Shown: piece after piece, positions 23,929 through 32,157 of the stretch
How the letters are laid out: the number at the start of each line of letters is the position of its first letter
Numbering within the stretch: the first letter of the stretch is position 1
Assembly (NCBI GenBank): GCA_011046235.1
Contig: DSAX01000065.1
Span: forward strand, 1-33,378
Length of the DNA: 33,378 nucleotides
Source: Methanobacteriota archaeon
Lineage (GTDB): Archaea; Thermoplasmatota; Thermoplasmata; UBA10834; DTMW01
Direction: 5' to 3'
The notes under the pieces: generated by a model
The model's database searches: none
What the model was told of the DNA's origin: nothing
Seen by the model: the letters and a program-made list of their open reading frames with translations, nothing else
Program-made: the position numbers and the translations under genes

Positions 23929-25047
23929 ATGGAGAAGAATTCGATCTCATTCCTTGAGCGACTGACGAACTGCTTTGGACCCTCGGGGTTCGAACGGGAG
24001 CCGCTCCTGATCGTCAAGGAATACGTCAAGCCGCATGTCGACAAGATCACGACAGACAAGCTCGGCTCCCTGCACTTCGAAAAGCGGGGTAGCGCCGACT
24101 TCCCCAGAGTCCTGCTGCCGGGACATGTCGACGAGGTGGGATTCGTCATATCCGGCATCAATAAGCAGGGATTTCTGACATTCAACCCGCTCGGAGGATG
24201 GTTCGACCAGATACTTCTCGGCCAGAGGATCCGTGTACGAACCAACCTGGGGGATGTGGACGGAGTGATCGCGGCAAAGCCGCCCCATCTCCTCCAGGAG
24301 GAGGAGCGCAACAAGGTGTTCAAGAAGGAGCAGATGTTCATAGATGTCGGGGCATCAAACGAAGACGAGGCCAAGGCCATGGGGATTCGCATCGGCAACC
24401 CCGCCGTTCCGATCTCAGACTTCTCGACTGTATCGAAGAAGAAATACAAGGATGGCAAACTCTCCGGGAAGGAGACCATCTGCTTCGGAAAGGCCTTCGA
24501 CGACCGGGTAGGCGCGTTCATATCTGCCGAGAGCGTCAGGATAATAGCGACTCAGAAGATAAAACACCCGAACACCGTGATCGGAGCCGCCACGGTTCAA
24601 GAGGAGGTAGGTCTTCGAGGCGCGAGGACCACCGGGTTCGTCACACAGCCCGATGTATGCATCACTCTGGAGGTTGACATATCCGGAGATGTTCCTGGGA
24701 TAGAGCCGCACCAGGCCCCGACTCGCATGGGCGATGGCCCGGGAGTGACGACATATGATGGATCGATGATTCCGAACCAGGGGCTCGTGGAGTTCGTGAT
24801 TGACACCGCGAAAAGGGCGAAGATACCATACCAGCTTTCGCAGATCGCGAGGGGAGGCACGGACGCGGGGATAATACATATTTCCAATGCTGGCTGCCCG
24901 AGCGTCGTCCTCGGTGTGCCCACGCGGCACATACACTCACATGTTGGCATCTGCAGCATGAAGGATATCGAGAACTCCGTGAAGCTCGTGGTGGAGCTGG
25001 TCAAGAAACTGGATAAGAAGACCGTTAACGATTTCACGAAGATTTGA
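23929..25047 (+). CDS. M42-family metallo-aminopeptidase (TET/FrvX-like)
   Basis: 372 residues from the ATG at 23929, preceded by GGAGGG with 8-base spacing (a TTG at 23914 is less likely). M42 peptidases are dodecameric tetrahedral enzymes that trim peptides in the cytoplasm. The co-catalytic metal site is visible: H66/D68 in LPGHVDEVGF, the bridging Asp in KAFDDRVG, the EE pair in TVQEEVGLRGA, the Asp in LEVDIS, and the final His in RHIHSHVG. The insert between the two halves of the peptidase domain is the PDZ-like dimerisation domain. Followed 16 bases later by a dUTPase gene, so probably cotranscribed. Confidence 0.93.
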   Translation: MEKNSISFLERLTNCFGPSGFEREPLLIVKEYVKPHVDKITTDKLGSLHFEKRGSADFPRVLLPGHVDEVGFVISGINKQGFLTFNPLGGWFDQILLGQRIRVRTNLGDVDGVIAAKPPHLLQEEERNKVFKKEQMFIDVGASNEDEAKAMGIRIGNPAVPISDFSTVSKKKYKDGKLSGKETICFGKAFDDRVGAFISAESVRIIATQKIKHPNTVIGAATVQEEVGLRGARTTGFVTQPDVCITLEVDISGDVPGIEPHQAPTRMGDGPGVTTYDGSMIPNQGLVEFVIDTAKRAKIPYQLSQIARGGTDAGIIHISNAGCPSVVLGVPTRHIHSHVGICSMKDIENSVKLVVELVKKLDKKTVNDFTKI

Positions 25048-25063
25048 ACGGGAAGCTATACAG

Positions 25064-25552
25064 ATGTTGCTCTCTGACGGGGATATACTGAGACTGCTCG
25101 GGAGCGGGGAGCTGGTAATCGAGAACTTCCACAGGGAGAACCTGACCCCGAACGGATATGACCTGACGATCGCGCATATCTCTATACCCTCAAAGGATGC
25201 GGAAATTGAAGAAGAAAAAGCCGTTATCCCCCCAATGACCTGGTTTCTGGTCGGGACCGAGGAGGTGTTATCGCTCCCGGACGATTTGGCATGCGACCTC
25301 TGGATCAAGACTTCCTGGGCGAGAAAGGGGGTCATCAGCTCCTTCGGCAAGATCGATGCCGGCTTCAGGGGAAACCTGACTCTCTCGGCTTTCAACGCCT
25401 CTCGGAACGAATTGGATATCTCCATCGGGCAGAAATTCGCCCAGATGAGCCTGATTCCACTGCATTCCCGAGCGGAAAAGGGGTACGCCGACAGGAGCGG
25501 GAACTTTCAGGACCAGCGTGGAATTACAATAGAGCCGCGCAAGCTCATTTGA
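25064..25552 (+). CDS. dut: Archaeal-type dUTPase (dCTP deaminase/dUTPase family)
   Basis: A 162-residue trimeric-fold protein that should hydrolyse dUTP to dUMP and keep uracil out of DNA. It would often be labelled dCTP deaminase. However, the catalytic Glu of that enzyme (LEFYN in E. coli) is Ser here (TLSAFN, S108), and the RNGNLTL-like block (FRGNLTLSAFNAS) and ~160-residue length match the short archaeal dUTPases. Other motifs are NLTPNGYDL, KTSWARKGVISSFG (normally RSS) and KIDAGFRG. The family identity is firm; dUTPase over deaminase is inference from the missing Glu. The 3' end overlaps the convergent trm5 by 8 bases. Confidence 0.82.
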   Translation: MLLSDGDILRLLGSGELVIENFHRENLTPNGYDLTIAHISIPSKDAEIEEEKAVIPPMTWFLVGTEEVLSLPDDLACDLWIKTSWARKGVISSFGKIDAGFRGNLTLSAFNASRNELDISIGQKFAQMSLIPLHSRAEKGYADRSGNFQDQRGITIEPRKLI

Positions 25553-26552
25553 GCGAGATGTCGAAGCCGTAGTATCTGAGGGTAGGGGAGTAGCTCTTTA
25601 CCATCCTGCTGTCTATATTTTCGACAGACCTGCCCAGTTCCGATATCTTGCACGAGATCGCATCAATTCTGTCCTCGAGCTCATCCTCGGCCATGATGTC
25701 GTATAGATGTATGATTCCGCCGTCCAGAAGCATTTCGCAGGCGATATCGAGGAAGTCAAAGGCGGAATGTGGCAGGTTCATTATTATGCGGTGAACGGGC
25801 GGTATTTCGGAATATATTTCCCTCACATCTCCCAAGAACGGTTTAACGACCTCCGTCACCTTGTTCAACTCGATGTTTTCCTTTAGCAGCTGGAACGCGA
25901 CTTCGTTTATGTCGCACGCGTAGACCATCTCCGGTGAATGGGTCTTAGCGATCAATATTGTAAAAGGGCCTACACCAGCAAACATGTCGAAGACTCTTTC
26001 ACCGTTGCGGACCTGGTCCGCGACGAGCTTCCTCTCGGTCGCCAGCCTCGGTGAGAAGAACATGGTCCGCGGATCGACTGAGAACACGAGGCCGTGCTCT
26101 CTGTAGCTCGTGAGCGTATCCGAAGAACCGTATATGATCTCCAGGTCCCTTGTACGCTCCTCACCTCTCACGCCCGAGTCGAGGCAGACCGTCTTGACCG
26201 GTTTGTTCACCTTCGCAATCGCCCTCCCGATCTTCTTCCGGTGCTTCCGGAGCTCATCCGAAAGCCTCACTATGGCCACATGACCGATGATGTCAAGAGA
26301 GCTCGGGAGAAGCGTTTCGAGCTCATCAGGCATATCCAGCAGATCCCTGTAATCTGTCGGCAGCTGCTTGAGCTCCCGGAAAGAGCGGGTGACCAGTTCG
26401 TAGCCCAGATCGACATTTATCTTGATAGGGAAGTAGACGTTCTTCGAATCTGAGCCGACCTGGAGGTCGGTCCTGAGGGCGCCCTTCTCCATCAACTTCT
26501 TCCTCAGCTGCTCCGCCTTTTTCTTGGGCACGACGACTGCGATGCTCTCCAT
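25545..26552 (-). CDS. trm5: tRNA (guanine37-N1)-methyltransferase, Trm5 family
   Basis: A 335-residue SAM-dependent enzyme that methylates N1 of G37 beside the anticodon. The N-terminal ~165 residues hold the D1/tRNA-recognition region. The Rossmann methyltransferase domain has the SAM motif FDMFAGVGPFTILIA at about residue 189, ACDINEVAFQLLKENIELN, and the catalytic NLPHSAFDFL (NPPY equivalent) near residue 260. SVDPRTMFFSPR precedes the SAM site as in Trm5. A TGTTATTCTT element about 25-35 bases upstream suggests a leaderless mRNA. Distinguishing the archaeal subtypes (Trm5a/b/c) would need alignment. Confidence 0.92.
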   Translation of the reverse strand: MESIAVVVPKKKAEQLRKKLMEKGALRTDLQVGSDSKNVYFPIKINVDLGYELVTRSFRELKQLPTDYRDLLDMPDELETLLPSSLDIIGHVAIVRLSDELRKHRKKIGRAIAKVNKPVKTVCLDSGVRGEERTRDLEIIYGSSDTLTSYREHGLVFSVDPRTMFFSPRLATERKLVADQVRNGERVFDMFAGVGPFTILIAKTHSPEMVYACDINEVAFQLLKENIELNKVTEVVKPFLGDVREIYSEIPPVHRIIMNLPHSAFDFLDIACEMLLDGGIIHLYDIMAEDELEDRIDAISCKISELGRSVENIDSRMVKSYSPTLRYYGFDISLK

Positions 26553-26659
26553 TTCGACCCTGGGAGCGTGTTACAGAAGAATAACAGTTGCGGAGGCACA
26601 TATCCGGCCATGGGAAACAATATCTACCCTGTAATAGCTAGCACTGACGGCGTTGTCCA

Positions 26660-27451
26660 ATGGGCAAGATAGTTCTGATCGGGCTCGGCCTGCACGACGA
26701 GAAGAGCATAACGCTGGAGGCTCTGGAATGCGCCAAAGGGTGCGACATGCTGTTCGCTGAGCAGTACACATCGCTTCTCGCGGAGGGCTCAATCGAGAGA
26801 TTGGAGCGAAGGATCGGCAAGGAGATACAGCTGCTCGACAGAAAGCGCATCGAGGACGGCAGCTTCTTGATTCTAGCAAGGGAGATGGCAATCGGCCTTT
26901 TGATCCCGGGAGATCCTATGACAGCGACCACCCATGTCGACCTCCGGATAAGGGCGCACGAGAAGGACATCGAATGCGAGATAGTGCACGGGACTTCCGT
27001 AATCGTCGCCGTCCCCGGGATACTGGGGTTGCAGCATTACAAGTTCGGCAGGACCGTGACAATACCTTTCAACGAGGCAGGATATGACCCGACAAGTCCT
27101 CTGGAACTCCTGATGAAGAACCTAGAAAACGGTCTGCACACACTAGCGCTGCTCGATATACAGGCGGACAAGGAGAGATACATGACCGCCAACGAAGGGC
27201 TCGAATGGATACTGAGAACGGCCGAGAAATTGGGATATGATGTCATAGGAGAAAATTTGCTTGCATGCGTAGTTGCAAGAGCTGGATCGAAGGATTGCAT
27301 GGCACGCGCCGATAAATTGTCGGAGCTCATCAAAATGGAATTCGGACCGCCCCTGCACACGATCGTGATACCTGGGAAACTGCACTTCCAGGAGACAGAG
27401 GCACTGATACGCCTCGCGAAGGCTCCTCCTGAGTTGTTCATGAAGTTATAA
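26660..27451 (+). CDS. dphB: Diphthine synthase
   Basis: Methylates the modified histidine of elongation factor 2 three times, on the way to diphthamide. A 263-residue SAM-dependent tetrapyrrole-methylase-fold protein. Seen: GKIVLIGLGLHDEKSIT at the N-terminus, AEQYTS, LIPGDPMTATTHVDL, and HGTSVIVAVPGILGLQHYKFG. Length and motifs are canonical for archaea. The ATG at 26660 lies in a 107-base gap shared with the divergent trm5, so the two may share a promoter region. The 3' end overlaps the convergent FtsZ-like gene by 6 bases. Confidence 0.95.
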   Translation: MGKIVLIGLGLHDEKSITLEALECAKGCDMLFAEQYTSLLAEGSIERLERRIGKEIQLLDRKRIEDGSFLILAREMAIGLLIPGDPMTATTHVDLRIRAHEKDIECEIVHGTSVIVAVPGILGLQHYKFGRTVTIPFNEAGYDPTSPLELLMKNLENGLHTLALLDIQADKERYMTANEGLEWILRTAEKLGYDVIGENLLACVVARAGSKDCMARADKLSELIKMEFGPPLHTIVIPGKLHFQETEALIRLAKAPPELFMKL

Positions 27452-28363
27452 TTTCGGTTTTCCTATGAGAAGGGATATCCTTAGCCGGTCCCCAAGAGAC
27501 GGGTCCTCGTAGCTTCCGATCATCAGCTTAGAGTTGGGAAGCCAGTTGTGAATCTCCCCGACCACATCCTCGACCTCCTTTTCATCGACTGGGTGGGAGG
27601 AGATAATGGCAAATGCGGAGGGAGAAGATTTCAGGTCGAAATCGAACCAGGGAGATTCGAACGCTTCTCTGATCGCATTTCTGTCCCGGTATGTTCCCCG
27701 GCCCAAGCCCACGCCGAGTCTAAAAGAGCCTGAGTTGCCAGCAACCTGCCTCATTACCGGAATGTCCGCGTTAGTCATCACCCTCGACAGGTCGAGGATG
27801 GGTCTCTCCATTATCGAATTCATTATCTTGAACGCCTTGTCGATAGGCATCCTGGGAACCAGATCCTTCAGCTTGTCGTTCTCGAAGCAGATGAGCAGCT
27901 CGGTTCTCCCCTCAATATCTTTCATCGCTTCTAATGCGGCGTTCCTTCTGGTTTCGCTTTCCACTGAGAAAGGCAAGGAAGAGATGCATAACGCATTCTT
28001 TCCAAGTATTTTGGCGACGGTAGAAAGAAATCTCATCCCGTGGCTTCCTGTTATTCCGCCCAGTCCTGCAATCAATATCGAAATCTCGCACTCCTCGAAT
28101 TTATCCCTGATTTGCTGCGGGATAATGTTCTTGGACAGCATGGATGGATCGGTCAGCGCGAAATTGACAAACTGCTCGGAAGAAATCACGAGCTTCTCTG
28201 CCCGCTGACAGCGCTCCAGGTCCGCTGCCGTGCTCCCAATCGCGACGCTCGGCAGTTTCGTCCCCGCGACGAAGTTGCAGCCCGCGCCTCCGATCCCGAA
28301 AATCTTGAACATGAGCGGCTCTCGGCCGGGATTCAATCCGAAAGCCGTCTGGAGAGCGCACAT
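27446..28363 (-). CDS. Divergent FtsZ/tubulin-superfamily protein with altered GTPase motifs
   Basis: About 305 residues. The FtsZ order is recognisable: T1 loop GIGGAGCN at 23-30, an ISILIAG strand, T4 region GLGGITGSHG at 100-109 (canonical GGGTGTG is degraded), LPFSVE with later ENDKL (cf. PNDRL), and T7 region MTNADIPV where the second catalytic Asp is V203. A C-terminal activation-domain-like part (GVGLGRG, AFESPWFD, GSYEDPSLGDRLRI) completes the fold. GTP binding may persist but hydrolysis is doubtful. No C-terminal tail peptide is seen. Start chosen at ATG 28363 because a TATA box at 28388-28396 places transcription there (leaderless); GTG 28369 and ATG 28312 are alternatives. A role in division or membrane shaping is inference. 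Confidence 0.8.
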   Translation of the reverse strand: MCALQTAFGLNPGREPLMFKIFGIGGAGCNFVAGTKLPSVAIGSTAADLERCQRAEKLVISSEQFVNFALTDPSMLSKNIIPQQIRDKFEECEISILIAGLGGITGSHGMRFLSTVAKILGKNALCISSLPFSVESETRRNAALEAMKDIEGRTELLICFENDKLKDLVPRMPIDKAFKIMNSIMERPILDLSRVMTNADIPVMRQVAGNSGSFRLGVGLGRGTYRDRNAIREAFESPWFDFDLKSSPSAFAIISSHPVDEKEVEDVVGEIHNWLPNSKLMIGSYEDPSLGDRLRISLLIGKPKL

Positions 28364-28387
28364 CGTCACTTCGGATTACCGCATGCT

Positions 28388-28396
28388 GATATAATC
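28388..28396 (-). promoter_or_regulatory. TATA box of the FtsZ-like gene
   Basis: On the minus strand GATTATATC lies 25-33 bases before the ATG at 28363, the usual distance for a leaderless archaeal transcript. No ribosome-binding site precedes the ATG, which fits. Confidence 0.5.
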
Positions 28397-28457
28397 TTAT
28401 TGCCAGTAATGCGGAAACGGAGGTAAGGAAAACTTGCCAATATTCCACTCACCTCAG

Positions 28458-28467
28458 CATAATTAAG
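28458..28467 (+). promoter_or_regulatory. Putative TATA box upstream of the small ORF and mre11-rad50
   Basis: CATAATTAAG would start a transcript near 28488, just before AGGGGG and the small ORF at 28503. It partly overlaps a perfect palindrome, TAAGTACTTA (28464-28473), which could be an operator. A second AT-rich stretch at about 28578-28588 is a possible closer promoter for mre11. Confidence 0.3.
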
Positions 28468-28502
28468 TACTTACGCCATTATTCTCAGATAGGGGGAAAA
28501 CG

Positions 28503-28574
28503 ATGATTAACCCAAGGGTATTAGATCTGGAAATATGGGGAGAGGAATTATTTCAATTAAAATCATACGGTTAG
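28503..28574 (+). CDS. Possible small ORF (23 residues) upstream of mre11
   Basis: An ATG with a well-placed AGGGGGA ribosome-binding site (6-base spacing) opens a 23-codon frame (MINPRVLDLE at its start) ending in TAG, 50 bases before mre11. The peptide is acidic in its middle and resembles nothing I know. It could be a leader peptide, a real microprotein, or chance. The good ribosome-binding site is the only positive evidence. Confidence 0.25.
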   Translation: MINPRVLDLEIWGEELFQLKSYG

Positions 28575-28624
28575 AATCCAAATTAATTGGCAAGTATGGA
28601 CATTATTGAAAAAAGGGGCTCTGA

Positions 28625-29731
28625 ATGAGGATATTTCATGTCTCGGACACGCACATAGGATATTCGGCGTTTGCCAGAATCGACCCGGATACTGGCATAA
28701 ATCAGAGAGAGGCAGATTTCTACGCCTCATTCGAGAGATTCGTGGAAATCGCTCTAAAGGAGCAGCCGAACCTTGTGATTCACTCAGGCGACCTTTTTGA
28801 CACGGTTCGGCCTTCGAACCGAGCTATTTCATTTGCACTCAGGCAGATTAAAAAATTGTCCGATGCAGGAATACCGTTCATCGCCATCTCGGGCAACCAT
28901 GAAACCCCGAGGCTTAGGGAAACGGGGAGCGTGTTCAGGATCCTCGAGCATCTGCCCAATTGCAGCTTCGTGTACGAGAACGGATTCGAGAAGATAGTCA
29001 TGGATGGTGTGGAGATCATTTGCCACCCGCATTCTTCCGAGGATGAATTCAGGGAGGGTATGGCAGAGGCATCGAAGATAGAAAAGGAGCATCCACGGGT
29101 AGTGATACTTCATGTTGGCATAGTGGGTTTGGGCGTTTTTCGCACTGATGAAATCAACGAGCTGATCCTGAAACCTTCCGATATGGATCCAAGGGCGGAC
29201 TACATCGCCCTCGGTCATTATCACAAGTTCACCGAGATTTCGAAGAACACGGCCTATGCGGGATCGACTGAGAGGTTAAGCATTTCCGAGGCGGACAGCG
29301 AGAAGGGATTCATCGACCTCGAACTTGACTCCGGAAAGAAAAGGTTCGTTATGCTTCCGACGAGGCCGATGATAGACATACCCGCGTTGAAGGTTGATGG
29401 CGAGGATGCATCGACGGTCAGGGACAGGATATCGGAGGAGCTTGACAGAAGAGAGATCGACGACGCGATCGTCAGAATGGTAATTCGCGGGATTTCTCGG
29501 GAGGCTCATCGGTCGCTTGACCTGAACAGGATAAGAAAATCCGCCCAGAAGGCGCTCAATTTCGAACTCAGAATCGAGAGGGACGAGAAGGAGCAGGTGA
29601 TTAAGGGAGCGACTTCACAAATCGGCTCTCTGGAGGAGGAGTTCCGGAGATATCTGGAACAGCGCTGCCCGGAGCCCGAGGAAAGGAAGAAGCTCCATTC
29701 GATCGCAATGGACTTCTTCGAGGAGAAGTAG
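28625..29731 (+). CDS. mre11: DNA double-strand break repair nuclease Mre11
   Basis: A 368-residue calcineurin-like phosphoesterase with Mn-dependent exo- and endonuclease activity, acting with Rad50 on DNA ends. Metal-site motifs are in order: D8/H10 (SDTHIG), D56 (HSGDLFD), N91/H92 (SGNHE), LHVGIVG and GHYHK. The C-terminal part contains the capping domain and a Rad50-binding region. The ATG follows AAGGGG. rad50 begins 2 bases after the stop, so they form one unit. The nurA and herA genes that often accompany this pair in archaea are not adjacent. Confidence 0.95.
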   Translation: MRIFHVSDTHIGYSAFARIDPDTGINQREADFYASFERFVEIALKEQPNLVIHSGDLFDTVRPSNRAISFALRQIKKLSDAGIPFIAISGNHETPRLRETGSVFRILEHLPNCSFVYENGFEKIVMDGVEIICHPHSSEDEFREGMAEASKIEKEHPRVVILHVGIVGLGVFRTDEINELILKPSDMDPRADYIALGHYHKFTEISKNTAYAGSTERLSISEADSEKGFIDLELDSGKKRFVMLPTRPMIDIPALKVDGEDASTVRDRISEELDRREIDDAIVRMVIRGISREAHRSLDLNRIRKSAQKALNFELRIERDEKEQVIKGATSQIGSLEEEFRRYLEQRCPEPEERKKLHSIAMDFFEEK

Positions 29732-29733
29732 CA

Positions 29734-32157
29734 ATGAGGCTGAACTACATCGAGCTGCGGAACTATCGTAAGTTCGAGAGGATCAAGCTGGAGTTCCCCG
29801 ATGGATTGGTCGGGATCTTGGGAAACAACGGCGTTGGCAAGTCGACCCTCGTAGAATCGGTCAGCTGGGCGCTTTTCGGCAATCAGAAGGAGATAGTCAG
29901 GACCGGCAAGGAGAGCATCAGGAGGAGCGACGCCCCGGATAACGAACCGACTTTCGTGAAACTGGAGTTCAGGTTCGCGGGCGACGAGTACGTCGTGACG
30001 AGGGAAATGAGTGGAAAGTCGCTCTCAATGGATGCTAAGCTGCTCATCAACGGGCATGTAGTCGCCACGGGGGCGAACGAGGTAACAAGCCTCGTACAGG
30101 AGAAGCTTGGAATGGACTACAAGTCGTTCTTCATCTCGGTCTTCGCGAGGCAGAAGGAGCTCAATGCACTATCGTCGCTGACCGAGAGAGACCGGAGGAT
30201 CACGATCGTCAGAATGCTAGGGATAGATCAACTGGACGATATAATAGACAACATTTCGAAATACGAGAGGGGTTCGCGGGAACGGACATCGGATCTCAGG
30301 TCTTTGCTGATAGACGAAGGCGGACAACCGAAGTCAAAGATCTTGGAGTCGAGTAGGAGCGAACTCGAAAAAGAGGCTACCGCGCTTTCGAAGGAAATCG
30401 AGTCGATGCGAGGAAGGCAATCGAAGCTCAAGGAGGAAGAGAAGGATACAGAGGACAGGTTGAGTAGACTATCCGAAAAGTTGCGAGGTCTTAGAGAGGC
30501 GCAGAAACTCCTGGAGAAGGATAAACGGATGCACGATTCAAGAAAGGAAAGAAGAGATCAGCTGGAGGGGGAGATCGCGGAGGCGAGAAAAGCAGCTGAG
30601 GAAGCTTTATCCTTACCGGAGCTGAACTCGGAGTATCAGACTCTCAAGAAGCAGACGGAGCAACAGATCTCGAATAAATCGAAGGCCGAGAGACTGAAGG
30701 AGATCGTGGGGGAAATCGAAGCCATCGATCAGGAGATCGCCGAGAACAGAGAAGAAATAGAAGAACTCAGCGAATCCCTTGAAAAGACCGCTTCGATCAA
30801 GGAAAAGGCCGACAAGACCGTTGAGATGATGAAGGCATCCGAGAAAGATCTCGTCGAACTGAGGAACGAAAAATCAAAGCTGGACCAGCAGATGACCAGC
30901 ATCGAGGAGAATATGAACTCGGAAAGGGAGCACCTATCTCAAATCGAAAAGTTGGGTCCTGAGAGCGTATGCCCTACATGCGAGAGACCCCTCGGGGACC
31001 ACTACGAACATCTCATGGAGAAGATGTCCTCGTCGATGAAATCCTCTGAGAATAAGCTTGAAGAGATACGAATTGCCAAGGAGATTGCAGAATCTGAAAT
31101 CAACGACCGGGCAAAGAAGATGGAGGCGCTCAAGAAGCGGCAGGAGGCCATTAAGCGGGAGGAGATGGCGCTTCAACAGGCCGAGCACTCAATGAAGGCG
31201 GCGAGTAAGAACATCGATAAAAACTCGCGTAGACGAGAAAAACTGGTATCGCAAATGAAGTCGATCGGAGAGATTGAATTCGATTCCGAAAAATTGAGCT
31301 CGCAGGAATCGAAACTCCGAGAGATCGAAAAGAGGAGGGACAGGCTGATAGGGCTGTCCACAATAGCAGGCAGATTGCCGGAACTGGAAAAGACCTTTAA
31401 GGAGATCGAAACTGAGCTGAAAAAGATGGGGGAGAAGATCGAGTCGGTACGAATCGATACAGGTGAAATAGTGAAGCTGGAAACCCTCGAAACCGAGCTG
31501 GTGGAAAAGAGAAAAGAGCTTAAGAAAAAATCGGAGGAGACTTACGAATCGATCGTCGGGCTGTCGGCAAAGAGGGAGTCGATCTCTGCGGAGATGAAAT
31601 CCATCGAGAGAGAGAAAAAATCACTTGGAGAGATCGAAGCACAACTCGCAGGTATTGAGGATAAACAGCGGAGCAGCTCGAAGCTGCTCGAGATAATGAA
31701 GGAGTTCAGAAAGGACCTGATCTCCAGGATCATCCCGACGCTCTCCCAGGTGGCGACGGACCTCATCCTCCAGCTGACGGAGGGGAAATACACCGCGCTC
31801 ACGCTCGACGAGGGGTACAACATATACATCGAGGACAACGGGGAGGAGCACAGGCTGGAGAGATTCTCGGGCGGGGAGACCGACCTCGCGAACCTATGTC
31901 TCAGGCTGGCGATATCCAAGGTGATTTCGGAGCGCGCGGGAACCGAGGGAATGAACTTCATCGTGCTCGACGAGATCTTCGGCTCGCAGGATGCCCTCCG
32001 GAAGAGGAATCTGCTGTCCGCGTTCAACGCGCTCTCGAGACAGTTCAGGCAGATATTCCTGATTACCCATATCGAGGAGATCAAGGACTCCCTCAGCGGG
32101 ATAATCGAGGTCTACGAGGACGAGCGGGGCGTGAGCCACGCGAAGCTGACCGCGTGA
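29734..32157 (+). CDS. rad50: DNA repair ATPase Rad50
   Basis: An 807-residue SMC-like ATPase that dimerises on ATP, controls Mre11 and tethers DNA ends. Walker A is GNNGVGKST (about residues 31-39). Two long charged coiled-coil arms (about 190-400 and 430-660) flank the zinc hook, CPTC at C413/C416. The C-terminal half carries the ABC signature FSGGETDLANL and Walker B FIVLDEIFGSQD, then the ITHIEE switch His. Length is slightly short of the usual ~850-900, mostly in the arms. The stop directly abuts the stop of the convergent DUF72 gene. Confidence 0.96.
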   Translation: MRLNYIELRNYRKFERIKLEFPDGLVGILGNNGVGKSTLVESVSWALFGNQKEIVRTGKESIRRSDAPDNEPTFVKLEFRFAGDEYVVTREMSGKSLSMDAKLLINGHVVATGANEVTSLVQEKLGMDYKSFFISVFARQKELNALSSLTERDRRITIVRMLGIDQLDDIIDNISKYERGSRERTSDLRSLLIDEGGQPKSKILESSRSELEKEATALSKEIESMRGRQSKLKEEEKDTEDRLSRLSEKLRGLREAQKLLEKDKRMHDSRKERRDQLEGEIAEARKAAEEALSLPELNSEYQTLKKQTEQQISNKSKAERLKEIVGEIEAIDQEIAENREEIEELSESLEKTASIKEKADKTVEMMKASEKDLVELRNEKSKLDQQMTSIEENMNSEREHLSQIEKLGPESVCPTCERPLGDHYEHLMEKMSSSMKSSENKLEEIRIAKEIAESEINDRAKKMEALKKRQEAIKREEMALQQAEHSMKAASKNIDKNSRRREKLVSQMKSIGEIEFDSEKLSSQESKLREIEKRRDRLIGLSTIAGRLPELEKTFKEIETELKKMGEKIESVRIDTGEIVKLETLETELVEKRKELKKKSEETYESIVGLSAKRESISAEMKSIEREKKSLGEIEAQLAGIEDKQRSSSKLLEIMKEFRKDLISRIIPTLSQVATDLILQLTEGKYTALTLDEGYNIYIEDNGEEHRLERFSGGETDLANLCLRLAISKVISERAGTEGMNFIVLDEIFGSQDALRKRNLLSAFNALSRQFRQIFLITHIEEIKDSLSGIIEVYEDERGVSHAKLTA

